Shown in pieces: positions 9,623-18,058 of a stretch of 64,000 bases of DNA. Origin of the DNA: an uncultured Castellaniella sp. GTDB lineage: Bacteria > Pseudomonadota > Gammaproteobacteria > Burkholderiales > Burkholderiaceae_B. A program made the translations under genes and the position numbers. Position 1 is the stretch's first letter; every line of letters begins with the position of its first letter. The notes beneath the pieces were generated by a model, which made no database searches, had not been told where the DNA came from, and saw only the letters and a program-made list of their open reading frames with translations. The stretch covers positions 220,016 through 284,015 of the forward strand of contig NZ_CALKHS010000001.1 of the NCBI RefSeq assembly GCF_937988725.1. The letters run 5' to 3'.

Positions 9623-10630
9623 ATGAAAAAGTTGCGCTTTCTATCCGCTTTGCTGATTTCCGCCACCCTGGGGTTTGGCGCCCTGGCAGCGCCCGCCGCC
9701 GCACAGGACGCCAAGCTCAAGGAAATCACGGTTCTGACCAACTACACCTTCCATGGGCGGCATACTCCCTTTTTCGTGGGGCTGGAAAAGGGCTTTTATC
9801 GCGACGCCGGCTTCGATGCGAAGATCATGCCGGCGGCGGGCAGCGGCTTCGTCATCTCCGCCATCGAAAGCGGAAAGGCGGACTATGGCATGGCCGATGC
9901 CGGGCCGGTGGTCCAGGCCGTGGCCAAGGGCGCCAAGGTCAAGGGCTTTCTGGTCTTCATGGACAAGACGACCATGGGCTTCGCGTCGCTCGAGCCCTAT
10001 CCCGATCCCGCCTCGATCAAGGGCAAGAAAGTCGCGGCGTCGCAGGCCGACAGCGCCCGGGTGATCTTTCCCATCATCCTCGGCCGGAACAATCTGGCCG
10101 ACATGCCCGTCGACTGGCAGACCGCCGATTCGGGCGTGTATTCGTCCCTGCTCCTGAGCGGGCGCGTCGATCTGTTCACCGCCTCGATCGACGGCGATGT
10201 GCCGGCCCTGCAGAAACTGGCCGCGCCGCGCGGCAAGAAAGTCTATTTCTCCTCGTTCGCGGACTGGGGGTATGACGTCTACGGATACTGGATGATCGCC
10301 AGCCAGGCCAAACTGAAGGACGACCCCGCCGAAGTGCGCCGGTTCGCCGATGCGACCAGCAAGGCCGTGCAGTATTCGATCGAGCACCCCGAAGAGGCGG
10401 CGCGCATCATGGTCAAGCACAACACCACGCTGAATTACGACACCGTGCTCAGCCAGTGGGGCCAGTCGGTCAAGGCCATCGACACCGACTATACGAAAAA
10501 GAACGGTTATGGCGTCGCGACCGACGATCGCATCGAGAACACCATCGGCATCATCGGCGAAGCGCTCAAGCTCAAGACCGACGGCATCAAGCCGGGCGAC
10601 GTGTTCCAGCACGTCGTGAGCAAACCATAG
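9623..10630 (+). CDS. ABC transporter substrate-binding protein (NMT1/SsuA-like)
   Basis: 335 aa. A Sec signal peptide ends near AAAQD (residue about 27). The mature part has LTNYTFHGRHTPFFVGLEKGFYRDAGFD and ESGKADYGMADAGPVVQAVAKGAKVKG, typical of the NitT/TauT/THI5-like binding proteins that deliver nitrate, sulfonates, pyrimidine precursors or aromatic acids. ATG 9623 has GAGGA upstream. It lies 57 nt after the ubiD stop and leads directly into the ATPase and permease genes, so it likely binds the UbiD substrate. Confidence 0.92.
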   Translation: MKKLRFLSALLISATLGFGALAAPAAAQDAKLKEITVLTNYTFHGRHTPFFVGLEKGFYRDAGFDAKIMPAAGSGFVISAIESGKADYGMADAGPVVQAVAKGAKVKGFLVFMDKTTMGFASLEPYPDPASIKGKKVAASQADSARVIFPIILGRNNLADMPVDWQTADSGVYSSLLLSGRVDLFTASIDGDVPALQKLAAPRGKKVYFSSFADWGYDVYGYWMIASQAKLKDDPAEVRRFADATSKAVQYSIEHPEEAARIMVKHNTTLNYDTVLSQWGQSVKAIDTDYTKKNGYGVATDDRIENTIGIIGEALKLKTDGIKPGDVFQHVVSKP

Positions 10631-10639
10631 GGCGCGCCG

Positions 10640-11398
10640 ATGTCTACGACAGTCAATATCAGGGACGTCAGCAAGAAATTCGGCGCGGACGTCACCGCGG
10701 TCGACAGGGTTTCGTGCGAGATCAAGGCGAACTCCTTCGTCTCCATCGTGGGGCCCAGCGGCTGCGGCAAATCGACGCTGCTGCGCATCATCGCGGGTCT
10801 GGTGTCGGCGACCGGCGGAGAGATCTCCGTGGGCGGCAAGAAAGTCGACGGGCCGATATCGGACGCGAGCATGGTGTTCCAGGGGCCGGTGCTGCTTCAG
10901 TGGCGCACCGTGCTGGAGAACATCCTGTTCGTCGCCGAAATCGGCGGCAGGAACCCCCGGGAATACCAGGCGCGCGCGCTGGAACTCATCGAACTGGCCG
11001 GCCTCAAGGGCTTCGAGAACAGCTACCCGCACCAGCTGTCGGGCGGGATGCAGCAGCGCACGTCGATCTGCCGGGCGCTGCTGCTGAACCCTTCGCTGAT
11101 CCTGATGGACGAACCGTTCGGGGCCCTGGACGTCATGACCCGCGAGCGCCTGGGCTTCGAGCTGCAGGGCATCTGGAGCGCCAGCAAGAACACGGTCATC
11201 TTCGTCACGCACAGCATCACCGAAGCGGTGCTGCTGTCGGACACGATCATCGTCATGACCGCGCGGCCCGGGCGCATCCAGGACGTCATCGAGGTGGACC
11301 TGCCCCGCCCCCGGACGCTGGAAACGCTCAGGACGTCGCGGTTTCTCGAACTGTCCGCCCGCGTCCGCGAGGGCATCGGCACGCAGTGGGAAGGCTAG
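10640..11398 (+). CDS. ABC transporter ATP-binding protein (NitT/TauT, SsuB-like)
   Basis: 252 aa. Walker A GPSGCGKST, Q-loop in ASMVFQGPVLLQWRTVLENI, signature LSGGMQQRTSI, Walker B LILMDEPFGALDVMTRE and switch histidine in VIFVTHSITEAVLLSD are all present. The C-terminal stretch VMTARPGRIQDVIEVDLPRPR is typical of the SsuB/TauB/NrtD group. It begins 9 nt after the binding-protein stop and ends 12 nt before the permease start. Confidence 0.95.
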   Translation: MSTTVNIRDVSKKFGADVTAVDRVSCEIKANSFVSIVGPSGCGKSTLLRIIAGLVSATGGEISVGGKKVDGPISDASMVFQGPVLLQWRTVLENILFVAEIGGRNPREYQARALELIELAGLKGFENSYPHQLSGGMQQRTSICRALLLNPSLILMDEPFGALDVMTRERLGFELQGIWSASKNTVIFVTHSITEAVLLSDTIIVMTARPGRIQDVIEVDLPRPRTLETLRTSRFLELSARVREGIGTQWEG

Positions 11399-11410
11399 GA
11401 GAATCCAGAC

Positions 11411-12163
11411 ATGTTGAATGCATCCAAGACCGCGCTGGCGGTGGCGATCCTCATCCTCCTTTGGCAGTTCGGCGTGCCGCTCACGGCCGTGCCCGACTAC
11501 ATACTGCCTCTGCCGACGACGATATGGCAGCGCTTCACGGGGACCTTCGATCTGCAGGTCTATCACCTGGCCGTCACCGCGGGGACGACCGTGGCCGGAC
11601 TGGCGATGGGCACGGCGGTGGGCATCGCGCTCGCCCTGCTGGTCGTCTACGTCGAAAGCCTCAAGTCTATCGTCCTGCCCTTTCTGGCCGCCTTCAACAG
11701 CATTCCCAAGATCGCGATCGCGCCGCTGCTGGTCGTCTGGTTCGGGCTCGGCGCGGAATCGAAGATATTGCTGGCGTTCATGCTGGCCCTGTTCCCGATC
11801 TTCGTGAATTCGCTCACCGGCCTGGGCGAAATAGAAAGCGACATCCTCGACCTCTCGAAGCTTGCCGGGGGCAACGCGCTGCGGATTTTCGTGAAAGTGC
11901 GGCTGATGCACGCCTTGCCCTATATCGCCGATGCCCTGAAAGTGGCCTTCCCGCTGGCGCTGGTCGGATCTATCGTCGGGGAGTTCATCGGAGGTAACAT
12001 GGGCATCGGATACTTGGTGCTGACGGGACAGTTCAACATGGACATCCCCCTGGTATTCGCGGCGCTCCTGTCCATCACCCTGTTCACGACGCTGGGAATC
12101 TCTGCCATCGGCATCTTTGAAAACATCTTCCTCAAATGGCAGCCTTCGCGACGTGTCCGATAA
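11411..12163 (+). CDS. ABC transporter permease (NitT/TauT, SsuC-like)
   Basis: 250 aa with about six membrane segments. The ATPase-contacting EAA-type loop is in DILDLSKLAGGNALRIFVKVRLMHALPYI, and the following SIVGEFIGGNMGIGYLVLTG is typical of the SsuC/TauC permeases. ATG 11411 has AGGAG about 9 nt upstream. Its end overlaps the IclR gene start by about 11 nt, linking regulator and transporter in one transcript. Confidence 0.94.
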   Translation: MLNASKTALAVAILILLWQFGVPLTAVPDYILPLPTTIWQRFTGTFDLQVYHLAVTAGTTVAGLAMGTAVGIALALLVVYVESLKSIVLPFLAAFNSIPKIAIAPLLVVWFGLGAESKILLAFMLALFPIFVNSLTGLGEIESDILDLSKLAGGNALRIFVKVRLMHALPYIADALKVAFPLALVGSIVGEFIGGNMGIGYLVLTGQFNMDIPLVFAALLSITLFTTLGISAIGIFENIFLKWQPSRRVR

Positions 12164-12947
12164 AGCAGAAAAACCGGTAGAACGCGCCGACGCATCCGGC
12201 GGGGTCGGCGCCGTCAAGAAGGCGCTCATGGTGCTGGGCTGTTTTTCCGGCGCCGAGCCCCTGTTGAGCATCACCGAACTGGCGCGCCGGGTCGGCCTGC
12301 ACAAGAGTTCCGTCTCGCGGATCGTGGCCACGCTCGAGGAAGCGCAATTCGTCGAACGCGATCCCGCCAGCGGCCTGGTCAGGCTGGGCGGCGGCCTGGT
12401 GGCGCTGGCCGCGCCCATCATGGAAAATTTCGGCTTGTCGGAACTGGTGCGCAACGGCCTGCAGGAACTGGCCGCGACGACCCAGGAGACCTGCAGCTTC
12501 AACATCTGGGATGGCGAGGCCGCGGTGTCGATCGAACACGTGCGCGGCCCCCATGCGGTCTCGCATTACGCGCCGCTGGGCCTGACCAAGCCGGCCTGGT
12601 GCACCGCCACCGGCAAGGTGCTGCTGGCGTTCCTGCCGGACAAGGTCATGGTGCGGATCATGGCGACGCCCTTGATCAAGTACACCGACGTGACGCTGAC
12701 CGACGTCGCCGCCATCCAGGCCGAGCTCGAGACCGTGCGGGCGCAGAATTTCGCGGTCAACCGGGGCGAGTTCTATCCCGACGTCGGGGCTGTGGCCTCG
12801 GTGGTCCGGGGCAAGGGCGGCCGGATCATCGGCGCGGTCGGCATCACCGTGCCGATGTATCGCTTCACCGAAGAAAAGATCCTGTCTCTGCGGGAACCGG
12901 TCACGGCGATGGCCGAGCTGCTGAGCAAGCAGCTCAGCGCGATGTAG
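12153..12947 (+). CDS. IclR-family transcriptional regulator
   Basis: 264 aa. The N-terminal winged helix-turn-helix is in AVKKALMVLGCFSGAEPLLSITELARRVGLHKSSVSRIVATLEEAQFV. The C-terminal GAF-like effector domain contains HYAPLGLTKPAWCTATGKVLLAF, typical of the family. Two starts are possible: GTG 12153, overlapping the permease by 11 nt, or an upstream TTG at 12117; GTG gives a normal family length and is preferred, without strong ribosome-site evidence for either. It is the last gene of the ubiX-ubiD-transporter group and is the likely owner of the palindromes before ubiX, probably acting as a substrate-responsive repressor or activator. Confidence 0.92.
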   Translation: MSDKAEKPVERADASGGVGAVKKALMVLGCFSGAEPLLSITELARRVGLHKSSVSRIVATLEEAQFVERDPASGLVRLGGGLVALAAPIMENFGLSELVRNGLQELAATTQETCSFNIWDGEAAVSIEHVRGPHAVSHYAPLGLTKPAWCTATGKVLLAFLPDKVMVRIMATPLIKYTDVTLTDVAAIQAELETVRAQNFAVNRGEFYPDVGAVASVVRGKGGRIIGAVGITVPMYRFTEEKILSLREPVTAMAELLSKQLSAM

Positions 12948-12972
12948 CCGTCGCGGACGAGGAACGAGACGC

Positions 12973-13542
12973 GTGAAATCCGTACTGGACGATGAACTGT
13001 ACTGGCGCTTTTCCCTGGCGGTCTATCAGGGCGATGGCGTCGCCCGGAGCTGCCTGGCGCTGCAGGCGGGCATCGGCCTGGACGTCAACGTGCTGCTGAT
13101 GTCGCTTCTGGCGGCGCGGTGGCATCGGCGCCCGATAGGGCGCGACGAGGTCGAGCAGGCCGAAGCGCTGGCGCAGCCGTGGCGCCAGGACGTGGTGGCG
13201 ACGCTGCGCCGGGTCCGCAGTCGTCTCAAATCCGGGCCGCCGCCGGCGCCCGATCGGCGCACCGATGCGCTTCGAAACGCGGTCAAGGCCGCCGAACTGC
13301 GGGCCGAACAGATCGAGCAGCAGGCGCTGGCCGTCTGGATCGACGCCCTGGCGCCGGCCGCGGAGCAGCGCGCCGCGCGTCCGGAGGATTGCTTCGAGAC
13401 GGCCGAACGGGTGGTCGATCTGTATCTTGCCCGCGCGCCGGAGCGCGGCGACACCGCCGATCTGCGGGACTGGGCGCGCGCCGTGGCCCGCGCGAGCGCC
13501 GATTACCGCGATGCGCGCCTGCCCGCGTCGTGCGGCGGATGA
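12973..13542 (+). CDS. TIGR02444 (DUF2390) family protein
   Basis: 189 aa, soluble. The N-terminal part, YWRFSLAVYQGDGVARSCLALQAGIGLDVNVLLMSLLAARW, is the hallmark of the TIGR02444 family, found widely in proteobacteria and of unknown function. The middle is alanine- and arginine-rich and probably helical. The start is GTG 12973 with AGGAA about 9 nt upstream. It follows the IclR gene by 25 nt but is probably unrelated to that pathway. It converges with the acyl-CoA dehydrogenase gene. Confidence 0.82.
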   Translation: MKSVLDDELYWRFSLAVYQGDGVARSCLALQAGIGLDVNVLLMSLLAARWHRRPIGRDEVEQAEALAQPWRQDVVATLRRVRSRLKSGPPPAPDRRTDALRNAVKAAELRAEQIEQQALAVWIDALAPAAEQRAARPEDCFETAERVVDLYLARAPERGDTADLRDWARAVARASADYRDARLPASCGG

Positions 13543-13576
13543 GCGAATCCGTCCGGGCACGCTCATCCCGGCCGGC

Positions 13577-14716
13577 CTATCCCAGCATTGCGCGCGCGAT
13601 GATGGTGCGCTGGATCTCGGACGAACCCTCGTAGATGCGCAGGATCCTGGCATCGCGCGCGTAGCGTTCCAGCGGCATGTCGCGCGTGTAGCCGTAGCCG
13701 CCGTGGATCTGCAGGGCGCGGTCGGTGATGAAGCCGACCGCTTCAGACGCGTACAGCTTCGCCATGGCGGACTCCGTGGAGAACCGCTCGCCCAGCCCGC
13801 GCTTGTGGGTGGCTTGCAATGTCAGCGCCCAGGCGGCTTCCAGGCGCAGCTTCATGTCGGCCAGCATCCACTGGATGCCCTGTTTGTCGGCCAGCGGCTG
13901 GCCGCCGATCAGGCGCTCCCGCGACCAGGACACGGCCGCTTCCAGGGCCGCTTCCGCGATGCCCAGGCTGGTGGCGGCGACGTCCAGGCGGCTGTTGTCC
14001 AGCACCTTCATGGCGGTGCGAAATCCGCTGCCTTCCTCGCCCAGCCGCCGGCTCGCCGGCACACTGCAGTCCAGCGCGACTTCGAAGGCATGGCCGCCCC
14101 GGATGCCCATCAGCTTTTCGGGCCTGGAGACCTGCAGGCCGGGGGTGTCCTTGTCCACGACGAAGGCGCTGATGCCCCGGCTGCCGGCTTGCGGGTCGGT
14201 CTTGGCGTAGACCACGATGAAATCGGCCTCGCCGGCGTTCGAGATGAAGTGCTTGACCCCGTTCAGGCGGTACTGGTCGCCCTCGCGGCGGGCCCGCGTG
14301 CTCATGTCCGCCGGGTTGGATCCCGCCCGGGGCTCGGTCAGGGCGAAGGCGCCCAGGATGTCGCCCCGGGCCGCCCGGGGCAGGTAGTGCGCGCGCAGAT
14401 CGTCGTCCGCCCCGATCAGGATCGAATCGGTGGCCAGGTAGTGGGCGCCGATCATGGACGAGGTCGCGGCGCAGCGGCGGGCGATCTCGACGATGGACAG
14501 GACCAGCGCCGTGGGGCTGACGCCCGCGCCGCCCCAGCGCTCGGGCAGGTTCATGCCCATGACGCCCAGGGCCGACAGGCCGGGCACGTGGCAGGTGGCC
14601 GATCGGGACTGTTCGTCCAGCTCGGCGGCCAGAGGAGCGATTTCGGCGGCCGCGTAGCGGCCGATGGCGGCGGCGATTTCCAGATCGTCCTCGCGGACGC
14701 CCAAACGCGGATTCAT
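13577..14716 (-). CDS. Acyl-CoA dehydrogenase family protein
   Basis: 379 aa, FAD enzyme that introduces a double bond alpha-beta to a CoA thioester (or a related reaction). The three family blocks are visible: an N-terminal helical domain; FALTEPRAGSNPADMSTRARR with KHFISNAGEADFIVVYAKTD in the middle beta domain; and DNSRLDVAATSLGIAEAALE, QIHGGYGYTRDMPLERYARDARILRIYEGSSEIQR at the C-terminus, where the conserved catalytic-loop E of YEGSSE is present. ATG 14716 has AGGAG upstream. It lies 29 nt after the CoA-transferase gene, as an operon; together they would activate and oxidise an organic acid of unknown identity. Confidence 0.93.
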   Translation of the reverse strand: MNPRLGVREDDLEIAAAIGRYAAAEIAPLAAELDEQSRSATCHVPGLSALGVMGMNLPERWGGAGVSPTALVLSIVEIARRCAATSSMIGAHYLATDSILIGADDDLRAHYLPRAARGDILGAFALTEPRAGSNPADMSTRARREGDQYRLNGVKHFISNAGEADFIVVYAKTDPQAGSRGISAFVVDKDTPGLQVSRPEKLMGIRGGHAFEVALDCSVPASRRLGEEGSGFRTAMKVLDNSRLDVAATSLGIAEAALEAAVSWSRERLIGGQPLADKQGIQWMLADMKLRLEAAWALTLQATHKRGLGERFSTESAMAKLYASEAVGFITDRALQIHGGYGYTRDMPLERYARDARILRIYEGSSEIQRTIIARAMLG

Positions 14717-14745
14717 GAGGTATCTCCTGTGTCTTCGAGAGGAAT

Positions 14746-15957
14746 TCAGCGTCCGAAGACGCCCAGGTCGCGCAATGCGGCGATCTTGTCCAGGCTCAGG
14801 CCCAGCAAGCTGTGCAGGGCTGCGTCGGTGTCGGCCCCCAGATCCGGGGCCGGGCGCGTCGGCTGGCTTTCCCAGGCGGAAAACTGGATCGGCTGGCGGG
14901 GCAGCCGCAGACCGGGCAGGCGCGGGTCGTCCGTGTCCCGCAGCAACCGGCGATGCCGCGCCTGATCGCTGTCCAGCGCCTGCCGCACCGTCCAGATCGG
15001 CGCGGCGGGGATCGCGCCCGCCTCGAAACGCTCGACCGCCTCGGAGACGGTCCGGTCGGCCGCCCAGGACTCGATGGCGGCCCGCAGCAGCGGTTCGTGC
15101 CGCGAGCGCTGTTCGTCGCTGGCGTAGCGGGGATCCTGCGCCAGGTCGTCGCGGCCGATGATCCGGGCGAACTGCGCGAACAGCTTGTTGTTCAGGATGG
15201 CCAGGACGAAATGGCCGTCCTTGGCCCGATACGCGCCGAAGGGGGCGGACAGCGGATGCCGGTTGCCCACGCGACGGGCGTCCTTGCCGGTGAACAGGTA
15301 GCGCGCCACGGCGGTGACGGTGAACGACAAGGTGGCGTCGAACATCGCGGCATCCACGTGGGTGCCCCGGCCGTCGCGGTCGCGGCCGATCAGCGCCGCC
15401 AGCGTGCCCCAGGACGCGAACAGGCCGCTGAGCACGTCGGTGATGGCTTCCCCGACCAGCGTCGGCGGTCCGTCCGGAAACCCGGTGGATTCCATGATGC
15501 CGCTCATGGCCTGGATGACGATGTCGTAGGCGGGCCGGCTTGCGGCGGGTCCGTTCTGCCCGAAGCCGGAAATGCTGGTGTAGATCAGGCGGGGGTTCAA
15601 TGCGCCGAGCTGGCCGTAGCCGATGCCCAGCTTGTCCGCCACGCCGGGCCGGAAATTTTCGACGACGATGTCGACTTCCGCCGCCATCCGGTGAACTAGC
15701 GCCACCGCCTCGGGCTGCTTCAGGTCCAGCACCAGGCTTTGCTTGTTCCGGTTGACGACGCTGAAGAGCGCGCTGTGCCCGTCGCGCATCGGGCCGATCG
15801 CGCGGTAGTCGTCGCCCTGGGGAGGCTCCACCTTGATGATGTGCGCGCCCAGGTCGCCCAGCAGCGCGGTGCAAAACGGGCCGGACAGCACCCGCGTGAA
15901 ATCCAGCACGCGCAGGCCGCTCAGGGGGCCAACGCCGGAATCGGTGTTTCGCAGCAT
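14746..15957 (-). CDS. Class III CoA-transferase (CaiB/BaiF family)
   Basis: 403 aa, the usual length. These enzymes move CoA between carboxylic acids, forming an aspartyl-CoA intermediate. Family blocks: PLSGLRVLDFTRVLSGPFCTALLGDLGAHIIKVEPP, NRNKQSLVLDLKQPEA, VENFRPGVADKLGIGY, ISGFGQNGPAASRPAYD (the Asp of this block is the likely nucleophile), and THVDAAMFDATLSF. ATG 15957. It is transcribed away from the LysR gene at 16115 and precedes the acyl-CoA dehydrogenase, so the pair is probably LysR-controlled. Confidence 0.93.
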   Translation of the reverse strand: MLRNTDSGVGPLSGLRVLDFTRVLSGPFCTALLGDLGAHIIKVEPPQGDDYRAIGPMRDGHSALFSVVNRNKQSLVLDLKQPEAVALVHRMAAEVDIVVENFRPGVADKLGIGYGQLGALNPRLIYTSISGFGQNGPAASRPAYDIVIQAMSGIMESTGFPDGPPTLVGEAITDVLSGLFASWGTLAALIGRDRDGRGTHVDAAMFDATLSFTVTAVARYLFTGKDARRVGNRHPLSAPFGAYRAKDGHFVLAILNNKLFAQFARIIGRDDLAQDPRYASDEQRSRHEPLLRAAIESWAADRTVSEAVERFEAGAIPAAPIWTVRQALDSDQARHRRLLRDTDDPRLPGLRLPRQPIQFSAWESQPTRPAPDLGADTDAALHSLLGLSLDKIAALRDLGVFGR

Positions 15958-16071
15958 CTCTGGTCTCCGTCGTGTTGGCGAGCCGCGCGCCCGTGTCGCG
16001 GGGCGGTGGCATCGGCCATCGGGCGGCGAGGTCCCTCGCCTTGCTTTGGGGACATGGTAAGAGCGCCTTTG

Positions 16072-16097
16072 TATAATTTAAAACATTAAAAATTAAT
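16072..16097 (+). promoter_or_regulatory. Divergent promoter region of lysR and CoA-transferase genes
   Basis: A consensus -10 box TATAAT (16072-16077) faces the LysR gene, whose ATG is at 16115. Immediately downstream ATTAA-AAA-TTAAT (16085-16097) is a perfect inverted repeat in an AT-rich patch, unlike the surrounding GC-rich DNA. LysR proteins bind AT-rich dyads between divergent genes, so this is a likely autoregulatory site; no good -35 box was found. Confidence 0.45.
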
Positions 16098-16114
16098 TGA
16101 TTGAATAGAATTTA

Positions 16115-17026
16115 ATGATTCAATTTTCAATCCGGCAGCTGGAATACTTCGTCGCGGTCGCCCGGCACGGCGGCACGCTGCAGGCCGCGCGCGTCCTGAA
16201 CGTGTCGCAGCCTTCGATTTCCCATGCCATCCGCGAACTCGAAGCGAGCTGGGGGGTGTCCCTGTTCGTGCGGCGGCATGCGCGCGGCCTGCAGCTGACG
16301 GCGGAAGGCGAACAGCGTTTCCGCCAGGCCATGCTCCTGCTGCGCGAAGCGCATTCCCTGGAACAGCGGACGGAACGGAGCATCCGCGGAGACCTGGCCG
16401 TGGGCTGTTTCGAAACGCTGGGGCCTTTGGTGTTTCCGGCCCTGATGAAAGCATTCCAGCGGCATCACCCGGACGTGCGGCTGCGGCCGCATGAAGGGCA
16501 TATCGCCGATCTGCTGGACCGGGTGGCCGATGGTGCCCTGGAACTGGCGCTGGTCTACGACACCAGCCTGGCGGGCGGGCGGATCCGCTTGCACGACGTC
16601 GGCGCCAGCCAGCCCTATGCCGTGCTGCCGGCCGGGCATCCCCTGGCCTTGCAGCCCGACGTGTCGGTGGCGGATCTGGCGCGGCATCCCTTCATCCTGA
16701 TCAATCCGCCGCATAGCCGGGAATACTTCCTGTCCCTGTTCAGCCACGCGGGAGTGCGGCCGCAGGTGGTGGCGGAAGTCGGGTCGTTCGAAATGGTCCG
16801 GGCCCTGGTGGCCAACGGGCACGGCGTTTCGATCCTGGTGACGCGCCCCGCGGGCGACCTGGCCTACGATGGCAGCCCCCTGGCGTGCCGCCCTTTGCGG
16901 GATGCGCCGCCGCCCCAGAAGATCGTGCTGGCCAGCGCGGCCGACCTGCCCCTGGGCATCGTGGCGCAGGCCTTTCTGGATCTGGCGCGCGATTATCTGT
17001 CGGGCCGGGGCATGGGCGGCGGCTAG
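16115..17026 (+). CDS. LysR-family transcriptional regulator
   Basis: 303 aa. N-terminal helix-turn-helix: QLEYFVAVARHGGTLQAARVLNVSQPSISHAIRELEASWGVSLFVRR (about residues 8-54). The rest is the periplasmic-binding-like effector domain, starting near GDLAVGCFETLGPLVFPALM. ATG 16115 gives the standard family length. It is divergent from the CoA-transferase/acyl-CoA dehydrogenase pair and probably controls it in response to the pathway's substrate. It is followed at 75 nt by hutG, which has its own operator. Confidence 0.93.
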   Translation: MIQFSIRQLEYFVAVARHGGTLQAARVLNVSQPSISHAIRELEASWGVSLFVRRHARGLQLTAEGEQRFRQAMLLLREAHSLEQRTERSIRGDLAVGCFETLGPLVFPALMKAFQRHHPDVRLRPHEGHIADLLDRVADGALELALVYDTSLAGGRIRLHDVGASQPYAVLPAGHPLALQPDVSVADLARHPFILINPPHSREYFLSLFSHAGVRPQVVAEVGSFEMVRALVANGHGVSILVTRPAGDLAYDGSPLACRPLRDAPPPQKIVLASAADLPLGIVAQAFLDLARDYLSGRGMGGG

Positions 17027-17041
17027 CATCCGATATCCGGC

Positions 17042-17057
17042 AAAAGTCTATACTTTT
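17042..17057. promoter_or_regulatory. HutC-like operator before hutG
   Basis: AAAAGTCTATACTTTT is a near-perfect 16-bp palindrome (one mismatched pair) centred 52 bp upstream of the hutG start. Its core GTCTATAC is identical to the site before hutU. This is the best-formed of the three copies in the window. Confidence 0.6.
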
Positions 17058-17101
17058 CCCGGAATATTTCATCCATCCCGCTCGTCATGCCGGAGGCAGC
17101 C

Positions 17102-18052
17102 ATGAACCCACAGCACACCGACCCGCAATCCGTCTGGCGGGGCCGCGACGATTCCGCTGAACAGGGCGATACCCGGCGCCTGTTCCAGGTCGTGCGCCAC
17201 GACGACGCCTGGCGGCCCGGCGACGGTGTGCTGCTGGGTTTCGCCAGCGATGCCGGGGTGCGGCGCAATCACGGCCGGCCCGGGGCGGCGGGCGGCCCCC
17301 TGCAGGTGCGCCGCCTGCTGGCCGGGCTGCCGGCCCATGGCCTGGAGGCGCTGTGGGATGCGGGCGACGTCGTCTGCCAGGGCGACGCCCTGGAAGCCGC
17401 GCAGGCGGCCCTGGGGGCGCGGGTCGCCGCGATCCTGGACGGAGGGGCGCGCCTGGTGGTCGCCGGCGGCGGCCATGAAATCGCCTGGGGCGATTTCCAG
17501 GGCCTGCGCGATCACCTGCACGGCCCCCGGGGCCCCGGCGGATCGCTGCTGATCGTGAACCTGGACGCCCATTTCGACTTGCGCACCAGCCGTCCGGGCA
17601 GTTCGGGCACGCCGTTCGACCAGATCCTGGAAGACAGCCGCCAACGCGGCCTTCCTGTGCGCTACGCAGTGCTGGGCATCTCGCCGCTGGGTAACACGGC
17701 CGGGCTGTACGAACATGCCCGGGCGCTGGGCGTGCGCTACGTGGAAGACGATCAGATGCAGGAACGCCATCTGGACCGGCGCCTGGCCGAACTGGACGAG
17801 TTGCTGGCCGGCGCCGATCACGTCTACCTGACCATCGACCTGGACGTGTTGCCGGCATCCGTCGCCCCCGGCGTGTCCGCGCCCGCGCCGCTGGGCGTGC
17901 CGCTGGCCGTGGTCGAGGCCTGCGCCCGGCGCATCAAGGCGTCCGGCAAGCTGCGCCTGGCCGACATGGCCGAATTCAATCCCGAATTCGACATTGACAG
18001 CCATACCGCCCGCGTGGCGGCCCGGCTGGCCTGGGTGCTGCTGCAGCCGTAG
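17102..18052 (+). CDS. hutG: Formimidoylglutamase (arginase/agmatinase family)
   Basis: 316 aa. Hydrolyses N-formimidoyl-L-glutamate to glutamate and formamide, the last step of the four-enzyme histidine pathway; a manganese enzyme of the ureohydrolase family. Metal-site motifs: VAGGGHEIAWG, VNLDAHFDLR, and TIDLDVLPASVAPGVSAP, plus DMAEFNPEFD. SSGTPFDQILE is typical of HutG rather than arginase. ATG 17102 is chosen over the in-frame ATG 17087 because GGAGG stands 7 nt before it. The gene is convergent with hutC, with only 6 nt between the two stops, and has a HutC-like operator upstream. Its presence implies the formamide-producing route rather than HutF/formylglutamate. Confidence 0.94.
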   Translation: MNPQHTDPQSVWRGRDDSAEQGDTRRLFQVVRHDDAWRPGDGVLLGFASDAGVRRNHGRPGAAGGPLQVRRLLAGLPAHGLEALWDAGDVVCQGDALEAAQAALGARVAAILDGGARLVVAGGGHEIAWGDFQGLRDHLHGPRGPGGSLLIVNLDAHFDLRTSRPGSSGTPFDQILEDSRQRGLPVRYAVLGISPLGNTAGLYEHARALGVRYVEDDQMQERHLDRRLAELDELLAGADHVYLTIDLDVLPASVAPGVSAPAPLGVPLAVVEACARRIKASGKLRLADMAEFNPEFDIDSHTARVAARLAWVLLQP

Positions 18053-18058
18053 CGGCCC

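Noticed and set aside
9641..12505. A 954-codon minus-strand open frame opposite the NitT/TauT-type ABC genes
   Set aside because: It covers four real plus-strand genes and has antisense-type composition with no domain.
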